A stretch of DNA of 64,000 nt, taken from Undibacterium sp. KW1 (GTDB lineage Bacteria; Pseudomonadota; Gammaproteobacteria; Burkholderiales; Burkholderiaceae_D). Below the pieces are notes generated by a model, which worked only from the letters and a program-made list of their open reading frames with translations, ran no database searches and was not told the DNA's origin. The stretch spans positions 5,890,001-5,954,000 of the forward strand of contig NZ_AP018439.1 of assembly GCF_009937955.1 (NCBI RefSeq), in the 5' to 3' direction. Of this stretch, positions 52,379-60,862 are shown in pieces (positions within the stretch are counted from its first letter, which is position 1; every line of letters starts with the position of its first letter). The translations under genes and the position numbers were made by a program.

Positions 52379-53609
52379 TCCCCTCACAGAGCCGGGGCAA
52401 AACCTGCAACAAGCAGGCATGATTGAACGCTGGCAAGCAATCCGCTTGCGCTCAGTCGCGATTGCTGCGCCTCTGTCTGCCGAAGATTGCATGGCGCAAT
52501 CCATGCCAGATGCCAGCCCCATCAAATGGCATCTGGCGCATACGACATGGTTTTTCGAAACCTTTATTCTTGAGCAGTTTGAAACGGATTTCCAGGCTTT
52601 TCACACTGACTTCCGGGTACTCTTCAATTCTTATTACAACGGTGTCGGTGACAAGCACCCTCGTGCGCAACGTGGTTTGCTGACACGGCCATCGCTTGAC
52701 ACTGTGCTAGCCTACAGGCGTAATGTTGATGAACGCATAATGCAATGCCAGGACAAGCTTGGCGATGCCCGCTTTGCATCCCTGCTGGAACTGGGCATGC
52801 AGCATGAACAGCAACATCAGGAGCTGATGCTGACTGACATCAAGCATCTGCTGTCATGTAATCCTTTGTTCCCGGCCCTGTATCCCGCAGCAGAGATGCG
52901 CAAACCCATGCCTGCCTCTGACACCCTGAGCTGGCAAGATTATGATGCCTGCCTGTGTGAAATTGGCCATGAGGGCAAAGGCTTTTCCTTTGATAATGAA
53001 GGGCCGCGCCACCGCCAGTTTCTGGAAGCGTTCCAGCTCGCGACGCGTTTAATCAGCAATGCTGAATACCTGGAATTCATAGAAGATGGTGGTTACCAGA
53101 ATTCCGCCCTGTGGCTGTCTGAAGGCTGGGACTGGGTGCAGCAGCAAGACCTGCGTCATCCACTGTACTGGCGCTATGATTTCCAGCAAGGCTGGCAGGA
53201 ATTTGGCCTGCATGGTTTGCTGCCGCTGAATCCGCAGCAGGCGCTTGGACATATCTCGTATTTCGAAGCCAGCGCCTTTGCGACTTGGGCAGGGGCGCGC
53301 CTGCCCACAGAAGCAGAATGGGAATATGCCGCACAACAACATGAACTTGAAGGCCAACTGAGCCAGTTGTTTGGTCATGGCTGGCAATGGACCAGCAGCA
53401 GTTACAGCCCCTACCCCGGCTTTGTCCCGGCAGCAGGTGCGGTGGGTGAATACAATGGTAAATTCATGGTCAACCAGTATGTCTTGCGCGGCTCTTCTGC
53501 CTTTACCCCGGTAGGCCACAGCCGCGCCAGTTACCGCAATTTCTTCCCGGCAACAGCACGCTGGCAACTGACAGGCTTGCGCCTGGCCCGATCACTTATT
53601 GAGGAGTAG
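52341..53609 (+). CDS. egtB: Ergothioneine biosynthesis sulfoxide synthase EgtB
   Basis: A 422-residue non-heme iron enzyme that joins hercynine to a thiol (gamma-glutamylcysteine or cysteine) with oxygen. The N-terminal DinB_2 domain supplies iron ligands: HLAHTTW (His64/67) and HEQQHQE (His155, His159). The C-terminal FGE-sulfatase domain has NAEYLEFIEDGG, LPTEAEWEYAA and NQYVLRGSSAFTPVGHSRASYRNFF. Which thiol it uses cannot be read here. The start is uncertain (52341 or 52362); either overlaps egtD, so translation is coupled. DUF427 follows directly. No egtA, egtC or egtE is adjacent. Confidence 0.93.
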   Translation: MNGSPLSMPKLLDPLTEPGQNLQQAGMIERWQAIRLRSVAIAAPLSAEDCMAQSMPDASPIKWHLAHTTWFFETFILEQFETDFQAFHTDFRVLFNSYYNGVGDKHPRAQRGLLTRPSLDTVLAYRRNVDERIMQCQDKLGDARFASLLELGMQHEQQHQELMLTDIKHLLSCNPLFPALYPAAEMRKPMPASDTLSWQDYDACLCEIGHEGKGFSFDNEGPRHRQFLEAFQLATRLISNAEYLEFIEDGGYQNSALWLSEGWDWVQQQDLRHPLYWRYDFQQGWQEFGLHGLLPLNPQQALGHISYFEASAFATWAGARLPTEAEWEYAAQQHELEGQLSQLFGHGWQWTSSSYSPYPGFVPAAGAVGEYNGKFMVNQYVLRGSSAFTPVGHSRASYRNFFPATARWQLTGLRLARSLIEE

Positions 53610-53613
53610 TTTT

Positions 53614-53904
53614 ATGCCCACCGCAAAATGGAAAGATACCGTCATTGCCCAAGCCAGTGATAGTGAAATTGTGAAATTGGAAGGCAATATTTATTTCCCT
53701 AAAAATAGCGTCAACCCTGAGCATTTGCGCGACAGTAACAAGCACACGGTGTGTCCATGGAAAGGTACAGCCAGCTATTACGATGTCGTCGTCAATGGTG
53801 AAGTCAATTCAGATGCTGCCTGGTATTACCCTGAACCCAAGGATGCGGCTAAAGAAATTAACGGCTTCATTGCCTTCTGGCGCGGGGTAGAAGTTTCTGC
53901 CTGA
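53614..53904 (+). CDS. DUF427 family protein, third gene of the egt operon
   Basis: A 96-residue protein of the DUF427 family: AKWKDTVIAQASDSEIVKLEGNIYFP, then CPWKGTASYYDVVVNGEVNSDAAWYYPEPKDAAKEINGFIAFW. The TxCPWKGxAxYY motif is the family core. No function is proven. Its ribosome site (GAGGAG) overlaps the egtB stop codon and the ATG is only 4 bases beyond it, so it is translationally coupled to egtB. A role in ergothioneine synthesis or thiol handling is inferred from that coupling only. Confidence 0.9.
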   Translation: MPTAKWKDTVIAQASDSEIVKLEGNIYFPKNSVNPEHLRDSNKHTVCPWKGTASYYDVVVNGEVNSDAAWYYPEPKDAAKEINGFIAFWRGVEVSA

Positions 53905-53906
53905 AC

Positions 53907-53948
53907 ATCACATCATGCAAGCATCAACTCGCTTGCATGAAATGTGAT
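53907..53948. terminator. Bidirectional terminator between the egt operon and HMG-CoA lyase gene
   Basis: A two-part stem: ATCACAT / ATGTGAT outside and ATGCAAGC / GCTTGCAT inside, with an 8-base loop and a small internal bulge. It lies between convergent stop codons. Confidence 0.8.
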
Positions 53949-53955
53949 ATTAGTT

Positions 53956-54870
53956 TTAGCCCAGACGTTTCGCCGCCAAAGCATTACCAGCACGGCTGGC
54001 TGCCTTGCGGCCCAGATGCGCAGAAATGAATTGCCCTGCATCCACCACGGCATTCAGGTCTATGCCAGTTTGTATGCCCAGGCCTTGCATGAGAAAGAGT
54101 ACATCTTCTGTCGATACATTGCCCGTTGCACCTTTGGCATACGGGCAACCACCAAGGCCAGCAACGGAAGAATGGAAAATCGACATGCCGACTTCCAGAC
54201 TAGCATAGATATTCGCCAGCGCCTGACCATAAGTGTCGTGGAAGTGACCGGACAAGGCATGGATGGGGAAGTCCTGCGCCACCCGCTGCATGACAGTCTG
54301 CACCTGCCTGGCAGTGCCCACGCCTATGGTGTCGGCGATATCGATCTCGTCACACCCAAGGTCGCGCAAACGCACTACCACATCGGCTACGCTGGCCACA
54401 GCGACTTCACCCTGGTAAGGGCAGCCAAAAGCGCAAGAGATACTGCCTCGCAAGCGTATCTTGTTTGCTTTTGCGGCTTCGGCCACTTCACGGAAACGTT
54501 CTATCGACTCTGCAATCGAGCAATTGATGTTTTTTTGCGCAAAGGCTTCCGAGGCTGAACTGAAAATCACTACTTCATCGGCACCGGCTGCCAGTGCAGC
54601 TTCAAAGCCTTTCATATTTGGCGTCAATACTGAATAGATGACACCAGGCTTGCGCGTAATGCCTGCCATGACCTCTGCCGAGGTGGCCATTTGCGGCACC
54701 CATTTGGGCGAGACAAAAGAGGCTGCTTCTATATTCACAAAACCAGCCGCAGTCAGACGGTTGACCAGTTCTATCTTGACGTCGGCGGATATGCTTTCTT
54801 TTTCATTTTGCAAGCCGTCACGTGGGCCTACTTCGACAATTTTGACTTGCTTGGGCAGTGATGCATTCAT
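53956..54870 (-). CDS. mvaB: Hydroxymethylglutaryl-CoA lyase
   Basis: A 304-residue TIM-barrel enzyme cleaving HMG-CoA to acetyl-CoA and acetoacetate, the last step of leucine/isovalerate breakdown. It shows KIVEVGPRDGLQNEK (metal-binding Asp and Arg), SFVSPKWVPQMA, the HFHDTYGQALANIYASLE metal ligands, and the signature loop GLGGCPYAKGATGNVSTED with its active Cys. No other leucine-degradation genes (liuABCD) adjoin it. It is convergent with the egt operon. Confidence 0.95.
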   Translation of the reverse strand: MNASLPKQVKIVEVGPRDGLQNEKESISADVKIELVNRLTAAGFVNIEAASFVSPKWVPQMATSAEVMAGITRKPGVIYSVLTPNMKGFEAALAAGADEVVIFSSASEAFAQKNINCSIAESIERFREVAEAAKANKIRLRGSISCAFGCPYQGEVAVASVADVVVRLRDLGCDEIDIADTIGVGTARQVQTVMQRVAQDFPIHALSGHFHDTYGQALANIYASLEVGMSIFHSSVAGLGGCPYAKGATGNVSTEDVLFLMQGLGIQTGIDLNAVVDAGQFISAHLGRKAASRAGNALAAKRLG

Positions 54871-54965
54871 GTTGTTTTTCCTTGGAAGGCAATAACATCA
54901 TTTTACCCCCAAGCTGGCTAAAGCCTGAACTCACCCCGTATTTCTACTTGTGCCAAAAGTCCAAC

Positions 54966-55865
54966 TCACACCACATGCAATACCGCAACACCCAACTTAT
55001 CGAAATATGGGTCCAGCCTGTCCGCCAGTTGCGGCAAGTTATAGCTGGGCACTTGTGGATATAAATGATGCTCAAGATGATAAGAAAGGTTGAACAACAG
55101 GGCCGGTATGATCTTGCCACGCAAGCTCCTGGCTTGCCCAAGTATGCGATTGTCAGGCTTGAAGTGCGGTAACCAGGCCGTGGTGACCGGATACAGGCAA
55201 GAACCTATGTACATGAATACGCAATAAGTCAGTGGCGCAGCGGTCCAGGGCACGACAAGTATGGCAATCACAATTCCGAGGATGGCAGCGCACAGTTCGG
55301 CCAGCATCCAGCGCCTTTGCACAGGATTCCTGGCAAGCCGGTAGGCATGCAGCCAATGACGGGCCAGATAGGTGGGCCCGGCTTTCAGCGCGCCCAGCAA
55401 ACTCAGGTGTGCAGGGCTACCTTCAAAATCATCATGCTCCAGGCAATGGCTATGGTGATGCAGATGCGCCTGGCGGAAGGCATGGCCACTTTCCAGCAGC
55501 AGGATACTCATGGCAAACAAGACCCATTCTGTACTGCGTGGCTTGAAACCGGCAGCGCCATGCAATACATCATGGGCGAAGGTGACTGATACCAGGAAAT
55601 GCAAGACGAAAACCAGCGGTAGCAAAAGGTAATAATGCATGGAGAAAACGGTGGCATACACAGCCAGGGTCAGCAGTGGCAGCACTGGCCAGATCAGGCG
55701 CTGTAATTTACTGGCATTTAACAAATCCAGACCCAGGCTGCTCAGATTAGGCAAGCCAGCCTGGCGGCGGCTGAGCGGGCTTATGGCAGCTCGTGCAAGC
55801 GGTGCGACCGCACTACGGCGGGCGACAGGAAAGACCGTATCAGTCAGGGTAGCACTATGGCTCAT
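54966..55865 (-). CDS. Membrane fatty acid desaturase family protein
   Basis: A 299-residue di-iron desaturase/hydroxylase. The three histidine boxes are HDVLH (98-102), HLHHH (134-138) and HLEHH (263-267). Four transmembrane helices are expected, including LIWPVLPLLTLAVYATVF and LCAAILGIVIAILVV. The start at 55865 has AGGAG 7 bases upstream; the ATG 6 bases earlier is too close to it. The N-terminal 45 residues are Ala/Arg-rich. The substrate (acyl lipid, carotenoid or sterol-like) is not evident. It follows a small membrane-protein gene by 14 bases, so they are one operon. Confidence 0.9.
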   Translation of the reverse strand: MSHSATLTDTVFPVARRSAVAPLARAAISPLSRRQAGLPNLSSLGLDLLNASKLQRLIWPVLPLLTLAVYATVFSMHYYLLLPLVFVLHFLVSVTFAHDVLHGAAGFKPRSTEWVLFAMSILLLESGHAFRQAHLHHHSHCLEHDDFEGSPAHLSLLGALKAGPTYLARHWLHAYRLARNPVQRRWMLAELCAAILGIVIAILVVPWTAAPLTYCVFMYIGSCLYPVTTAWLPHFKPDNRILGQARSLRGKIIPALLFNLSYHLEHHLYPQVPSYNLPQLADRLDPYFDKLGVAVLHVV

Positions 55866-55879
55866 GTTCATACTCCTGA

Positions 55880-56410
55880 TCAGGCGCGCAGCAAGTTGGT
55901 GATGAAAAAGAACAAATAGATGCACACCACCAGGCCTGCATCCAGATACTTGATACCCCAGCGCTGAAAAGCAAAGGCGATAGCTCTGTACAAATGCTGT
56001 ATGAAAGTAACTGGCATCTTCAGTAATGGATAAAACATGAGCAATGCCAGCCATCTGGCGCCAGGAATGAACAGCAATGGCAAAACAGAAATAGCCTGGG
56101 CCATGCGGTGGCCAGTCAACAGGAATTCATTGCGCGGACTTAAGACATGCCAACGAAAACCCATTACATGCATGGAAAACGTAAATTTTTGCCGCTTGAC
56201 TTTGGGCAAGCCAAACAAGATCAGCGACAAAATCCCATGAGCGAGCAAGAGACCAAAATCCACCAGCAAGGCCTGAGCAAGGTTCGACCGTATAAAAAAT
56301 TGCAGCACAGGCGTGATGACCATGGCCCAGGCCAGGATGCGGTTGAGCCTGACCAAGTTGGCTCTGGTCAGTAAAGTGAAATGGGGGAAGCTTGATGTCG
56401 TTAGGTTCAT
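55880..56410 (-). CDS. Membrane protein of unknown function upstream of the desaturase
   Basis: A 176-residue protein with about five hydrophobic segments (ILAWAMVITPVLQFFI, ALLVDFGLLLAHGILSLILFGL, AISVLPLLFIPGARWLALLMFYPLL, AGLVVCIYLFFFITNLL). It has aromatic/basic loops, including KVKRQKFTFSMHVMGFRWHVLSPRN. I do not recognise the family. It is the first gene of the operon with the desaturase and could be a lipid-handling or electron-transfer partner (guess). No heme or flavin motif is seen. Confidence 0.7.
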   Translation of the reverse strand: MNLTTSSFPHFTLLTRANLVRLNRILAWAMVITPVLQFFIRSNLAQALLVDFGLLLAHGILSLILFGLPKVKRQKFTFSMHVMGFRWHVLSPRNEFLLTGHRMAQAISVLPLLFIPGARWLALLMFYPLLKMPVTFIQHLYRAIAFAFQRWGIKYLDAGLVVCIYLFFFITNLLRA

Positions 56411-56615
56411 GATTTTTCCTACTGCACTTGATTGTGGCTTTTTGGGTGGCAGGTATGAAAACTGCCTGTCTCCTTATTCGCAAACTGCGTGCCAGTCAGA
56501 AATATTTCATAAGCCCTTGTTTCTTAAGGAAATTCAATTTATGTCTCAGCAAAACTGTAAGCTTGCTATATAGTTGGCTGAAATTTACTATCAAGATGCT
56601 TAACAGCTACCGGCC

Positions 56616-58496
56616 ATGAACGCCTACGGACTTTATTTTTTCTCACTTGCTTTGCAGAGCGTCATCAGCCCCTTGCTGGCTATCTGGCTTTGGGTAAGGG
56701 CAAGTCAACAACCAGGCATGAAGGCGCTGGCACTGTTTTGCGTGGGTATAGGCCTGTGGGCAACAGGGCAACTGGCCATCAACCTCGGTGATGCCAGGAC
56801 TAGTGAACTGGGCAAGATACTGGTCAATACCGGCCCGGTGAATGCCGTGTTTTTCCTGCATTTTGTGCTGCGCTTTTTGGGACGCTTGCGACCAGCGAGC
56901 ATCATCGCCTGGTATGCAGTAGCCCTGCTGGTGGTGCTGGGGATTAACATATTCGATATGGGTAGCCTCTTGCCCTGGCTGGAGTTCAAGCGCTACTACA
57001 TCTTCCCGGTCTGGGGCTGGATACCCGGCATTTTTGTCAGCGGCCTGAGTACCTGGGCCTATCTGCTCTTGCTGATGGCCTGGCCTGCTGCTGCCCCCAA
57101 AAAACGGGGGCAGATCCTGGCCGCTTGCCTGGCTGGTGTCTGGGGTTCGCTCTCTACCCTGATGTTTTTGAATGCCTCGTTCGGCATCGCCATCTTCCCT
57201 TATAGCGTGATCCTGCTGCCGTTTTATGCCGTCTTGCTGGTACTCGGCATCCTGCGCTATGACATGATGGTGGTTAACCTGTGGGCCAACCGTTTCCTGG
57301 CCTGGCTGGCCCTGAGTGTGCTGACGGTAGCCATTGCAGGTCTGGTACTGAGCCTGGTGGCGCAAACCGGCTTCAGCCCGCTGGCGGCCTTGCCACTGTG
57401 GCAGCTATGGTTATTGGGCACTGCCATGCTGCTCATCATGCTGATACTGGAAAGGCCGGTGCGCAGCTTCATGGAAAAACTGGTCTTTCCCGGCGCGCAT
57501 CTGGAAGCAGCCGTGCTCAGCAACTGGCGCATGCAGTTAGAGTCGGCGACGAACTGGGAGGAACTGGGCGCGGTCGCATCAGCGTTACTGGAAACCCATT
57601 TGCGCCAATCCATGCCTGTCTTGCTATTCCACGCTGGAGCACCCGACAGCAGCACTGCTGAGCAAACCTGCGTTATCTGTTACCGGCAGCAGGCACAGTC
57701 CGCCCACGCAGAATGGCATTACGAATTGCGACACTGGGAGGGAGCGACCCCCAGTGTGCAAAGAGTGGGCGCAGTATTCGGTGCCCTGCTGGCAGCAGCA
57801 GCCGGACGCCTTGATCAATTGTTGCGTTATGCAGAGCAGGAAAAACAGCGCCTGCAACAGGCGCATCTGACGGAACTGGGTGGGCTTGCTGCCACCGTTG
57901 CCCATGAATTGCGCAACCCCCTGAACATCATCAGCATGGCTGCCGTTTCCTGTTCTGCTGATGTACGAATTGACATACGCGAGCAGATAGAAAGAGCCGA
58001 TCATCTGATACAGGATCTGCTCAGTTATTCCGGTGAGGTGCGTCTGAATTGCCAGCCTGTTGATATGGCAGAACTGATTGATAACATCATGGCGCAACTA
58101 CGCCCTACTGCCATGGCGAATGGCGTACAAATCAGCAGCGATATCGAAGAAAATTTACACGGACATGTAGACCGCATGCGCACTGAGCAAATCCTCAATA
58201 ATCTGCTCAGCAATGCACTGGCAATGTTACGCGGCAGAGCAGATGCGCGCATCCATATCGAAGCGTGTACAGACAAACAGATACTGAGACTGCGCATCTG
58301 CGATAACGGCCCTGGCATACCGGTAGAACAAAAAGCCGATTTGTTCCAGGCTTTCAAGAGCCGCCGCCCCGGCGGTACTGGCCTGGGCCTGGCGATAGTA
58401 CGCAGGCTGGTGGAAGCCCATGGCGGCGGCGTTGCCCTGATCACTTGTCCCGGCTGGAATTGCTGTTTTGAATTTTATCTACCCACATCACCATGA
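56616..58496 (+). CDS. Sensor histidine kinase with seven-helix N-terminal membrane domain
   Basis: A 626-residue kinase. Residues 1-280 contain seven or eight transmembrane helices in the HisKA_7TM style. A region of about 120 residues that may be a degenerate GAF follows, then the dimerisation domain with phospho-accepting His430 in TVAHELRNPLNIISM. The HATPase has N (LLSNALAM), G1 (DNGPGIP) and G2 (GGTGLGLAIVRRLVEAHGG). The next gene, 4 bases on, is a sigma-54-dependent response regulator, so they form a two-component pair. The signal is unknown. It is divergent from the desaturase operon. Confidence 0.92.
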   Translation: MNAYGLYFFSLALQSVISPLLAIWLWVRASQQPGMKALALFCVGIGLWATGQLAINLGDARTSELGKILVNTGPVNAVFFLHFVLRFLGRLRPASIIAWYAVALLVVLGINIFDMGSLLPWLEFKRYYIFPVWGWIPGIFVSGLSTWAYLLLLMAWPAAAPKKRGQILAACLAGVWGSLSTLMFLNASFGIAIFPYSVILLPFYAVLLVLGILRYDMMVVNLWANRFLAWLALSVLTVAIAGLVLSLVAQTGFSPLAALPLWQLWLLGTAMLLIMLILERPVRSFMEKLVFPGAHLEAAVLSNWRMQLESATNWEELGAVASALLETHLRQSMPVLLFHAGAPDSSTAEQTCVICYRQQAQSAHAEWHYELRHWEGATPSVQRVGAVFGALLAAAAGRLDQLLRYAEQEKQRLQQAHLTELGGLAATVAHELRNPLNIISMAAVSCSADVRIDIREQIERADHLIQDLLSYSGEVRLNCQPVDMAELIDNIMAQLRPTAMANGVQISSDIEENLHGHVDRMRTEQILNNLLSNALAMLRGRADARIHIEACTDKQILRLRICDNGPGIPVEQKADLFQAFKSRRPGGTGLGLAIVRRLVEAHGGGVALITCPGWNCCFEFYLPTSP

Positions 58497-58500
58497 CACC

Positions 58501-59847
58501 ATGAGCATGCAAACTATTTTACTGGTCGATGATGAGCCAGCTTTTCAACGCCTGTGCGGCAACTGGCTGGCCAGCCTCGGCTATATTGTCAAGGTAGCGG
58601 CCACGGCAGAACAGGTACATGCCTTGCTGGCGGAGAACAGCTTTGATCTGGTCTTGCTGGACCTGGCTTTGCCACCAAGCTTAACACCCGATGAGGGCCT
58701 GGCACTATTGCCAGCATTCGCACCTGTACCTGTAGTCGTCATGACTGGTCATGCAGACCGCGAACTGGCGTTACGTGCCATCAGCCTGGGGGCCTGGGAT
58801 TTTTTACCCAAGCCACTTGATCCCGATATCTTGCGCGTGGTGGTAGATCGCGCCCTCAACAAAAGCCGCCTGGAACGTGAACTCGCAGTATGGCGCGCCC
58901 GCGCCCTGCCGGACGACAATAGCATGGGCCTGATAGGCATCAGTGCCGAGCTAGCAGAACTGCGCTCGCTGATACGCCGTATTGCGCCTACCGATGTACC
59001 AGTCATGATTACCGGCCCCAGCGGCACTGGCAAAGAGTTGGTGGCACGCGCACTGCATGCCCAGGGCAAGCGGGCAGGCAAAGCATTTATTGCGGTACAT
59101 TGCGGTGCCATACCTGCAGAATTATTCGAAAGTGAATTATTTGGTCACTGCAAAGGCAGCTTCACCGGTGCCGACCGTGACCGCAAGGGACTGATCGCTG
59201 CAGCTGATGGCGGCACGCTATTCCTTGATGAGGTAGGTGAAATGCCCCTGCCCATGCAAGTCAAGTTATTGCGCTTCTTGCAGTCTGGCAGCTTCTTTCC
59301 CATAGGCGCGCGCACAGAGTTGCGTGTCGATGTGCGCATAGTCGCGGCGACGAACCGTGATCTGGCTGTCATGGTTGAAGAAAAAAGTTTCAGGGATGAT
59401 TTGTATTACCGCCTCAAAGGCATACAGATGCGCACACTGGCACTGGCAGACAGGGCAGAAGATATTGCCCTGATAGCCCAGGCAATTGCGGCCAGATCAA
59501 TACCGCCAAAACGCCTGACGGCTGCCGCACAAGAGTGGCTGGTATCACATGCCTGGCCCGGCAATGTCAGGGAATTACAGCATTGCCTGCAAACGGCAAT
59601 GGCACTGGCCGGTGAGATGAACGAGATCGTAGTAGATGATCTGGCACTGGCTTGCGGTGAAGTTGCAAGCGATGCGCCTGCGGTGGATACAGGTTTATTG
59701 GAGGAACAGGTAGCGGCTCTGGAAAAGCGTCTCATCGTCGGCGCGCTGAATGACAACCAGCACAACCATACGCATGCAGCAAAACAATTGGGCATTTCAC
59801 GCGTAGGCTTGCTGAACAAAATGCGCAGGTATGGTTTGCGTGAGTAA
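58501..59847 (+). CDS. NtrC-family sigma-54-dependent response regulator
   Basis: A 448-residue regulator. The receiver domain has acidic pocket Asp10/Asp11, phosphorylation site Asp54 (VLLDLALPP) and Lys104 (FLPKPLD). The AAA+ domain has Walker A GPSGTGKE at 172-179, Walker B GGTLFLDEVGEM and the sigma-54-contacting loop GSFTGA at 219-224 (canonical GAFTGA). A C-terminal Fis-type HTH (NHTHAAKQLGISRVGLLNKMRRYGL) binds DNA. ATG at 58501; an alternative ATG (MQT) is two codons on. It is the partner of the upstream kinase. No -24/-12 promoter could be assigned to neighbours by eye. Confidence 0.94.
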   Translation: MSMQTILLVDDEPAFQRLCGNWLASLGYIVKVAATAEQVHALLAENSFDLVLLDLALPPSLTPDEGLALLPAFAPVPVVVMTGHADRELALRAISLGAWDFLPKPLDPDILRVVVDRALNKSRLERELAVWRARALPDDNSMGLIGISAELAELRSLIRRIAPTDVPVMITGPSGTGKELVARALHAQGKRAGKAFIAVHCGAIPAELFESELFGHCKGSFTGADRDRKGLIAAADGGTLFLDEVGEMPLPMQVKLLRFLQSGSFFPIGARTELRVDVRIVAATNRDLAVMVEEKSFRDDLYYRLKGIQMRTLALADRAEDIALIAQAIAARSIPPKRLTAAAQEWLVSHAWPGNVRELQHCLQTAMALAGEMNEIVVDDLALACGEVASDAPAVDTGLLEEQVAALEKRLIVGALNDNQHNHTHAAKQLGISRVGLLNKMRRYGLRE

Positions 59848-59868
59848 GCAACGCATGCTTACTCAGCA

Positions 59869-60300
59869 CTAATGCGCGGCAGAAAAAAGGCGGCTCAAAT
59901 CCAGCACGGGTATGCTTTGCCCCTGCTGCTCAAAACAGGAGATCGCCATTCCTTCCCAGCCTGCTTCATCGAGACTGCTGGCCTGATTATCATCAACCAG
60001 CACACGTACCGGCGGTGCCGCGAGGTGTATCGCACCCAGGCCTGCGGTATTACTGACAGCATCATGAAATGCCACCAGAGCGAGGATATTGCCCGTGCAG
60101 GCACGTCCCCCCAGGCGCACGGGGAGTTGCATGACGGGTACGGCATGTTTTTGCCAAAAGATGATCTCCCGCATGTGCGCGGGTGCGAGAGGCACCTCAA
60201 AGCTGTCTTGCGCATCCATGATTTGTATGAGCTCACGCTGGCCTATGGCGACTTGCCTCCCATCGCCTACGTCCAGTAGCCAGGCATTTGCGCTAGACAT
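59869..60300 (-). CDS. CheW-like coupling protein (distal)
   Basis: A 143-residue protein with a weakly conserved CheW fold: AWLLDVGDGRQVAIGQRELIQIMD, HAVPVMQLPVRLGG, GNILALVAFHD and the C-terminal SIPVLDLSRLF. It probably links a receptor to the CheA-type kinase encoded upstream. It follows the other CheW gene by 12 bases. It is convergent with the sigma-54 regulator gene, stops 21 bases apart. Confidence 0.82.
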   Translation of the reverse strand: MSSANAWLLDVGDGRQVAIGQRELIQIMDAQDSFEVPLAPAHMREIIFWQKHAVPVMQLPVRLGGRACTGNILALVAFHDAVSNTAGLGAIHLAAPPVRVLVDDNQASSLDEAGWEGMAISCFEQQGQSIPVLDLSRLFSAAH

Positions 60301-60312
60301 GTTCGTGCTCCA

Positions 60313-60783
60313 TTAATGAGTAGCAGTGATTTGTGCGAAAGCACCATACTGCATTAAATGCCGGGCATCGCTGAGACAGGCCAGGCCGTTTTCAAATGGC
60401 ATGACTGCCTGCACTGGCGTGTAGCCGGCACGCATGGCAACAGGCAAGGCATAGTCGCTGCCGGATTGCTGATTGAGTACCCTGACATCATCACACAGCA
60501 AACCCAGAAAACCCTTGCCAGTAGCCAGCATGACACAGGCGCGGCGTGCTGCAGGTATCTTGTCCAGGGTCTGCAGTTCACCATTCAGGCTTAATACCGG
60601 CCAGCTTTGTCCCAGGTAAGCGATGCGCCCTATGGCAGGCGCAACTGCATCCTGGCTGACCAGATCAACAACAGATTCCACTGCACAGACATCGCCCTGC
60701 GGCAGCATGAGCTGCATATTATCAATACGCAGCAACAGACGGTTGCGTATTTCTGTACTCATCCCCGGCATCATCGCTCCCAT
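60313..60783 (-). CDS. CheW-like coupling protein (proximal)
   Basis: A 156-residue CheW-type protein: RLLLRIDNMQLMLPQGDVCAVESV, IGRIAYLGQSWPVLSLNGELQTL, RACVMLATGKGFLGLLCDDVRVL and a final VMPFENGLACLSDARHL. It may correspond to ChpC/PilI-type couplers of pilus chemosensory systems. Its ATG at 60783 is 2 bases from the TGA (60786-60788) at which the kinase gene would end if its frameshift were repaired, supporting one operon. Confidence 0.84.
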   Translation of the reverse strand: MGAMMPGMSTEIRNRLLLRIDNMQLMLPQGDVCAVESVVDLVSQDAVAPAIGRIAYLGQSWPVLSLNGELQTLDKIPAARRACVMLATGKGFLGLLCDDVRVLNQQSGSDYALPVAMRAGYTPVQAVMPFENGLACLSDARHLMQYGAFAQITATH

Positions 60784-60785
60784 GA

Positions 60786-60862
60786 TCAGGCTCCTGTCAG
60801 ACGGTTAATATGCTGCAGCAAGGCATCTTCACTGAAGGGTTTGACGAGGTAGGCATCTACCC
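60786..60862 (-). other. Out-of-frame 3' remainder of the kinase receiver domain
   Basis: Reading one base out of frame from the GGG run at 60860-60862, the minus strand encodes VDAYLVKPFSEDALLQHINR and then LTGA and a stop at 60786. This is exactly the missing end of a receiver domain with its conserved Lys-Pro pair. One missing G (GGGG to GGG) explains it. Confidence 0.85.

Noticed and set aside
56643..57365. 240-codon antisense frame under the histidine kinase membrane domain
   Set aside because: Its Gln/His-rich translation is the mirror of hydrophobic codons in the real gene.
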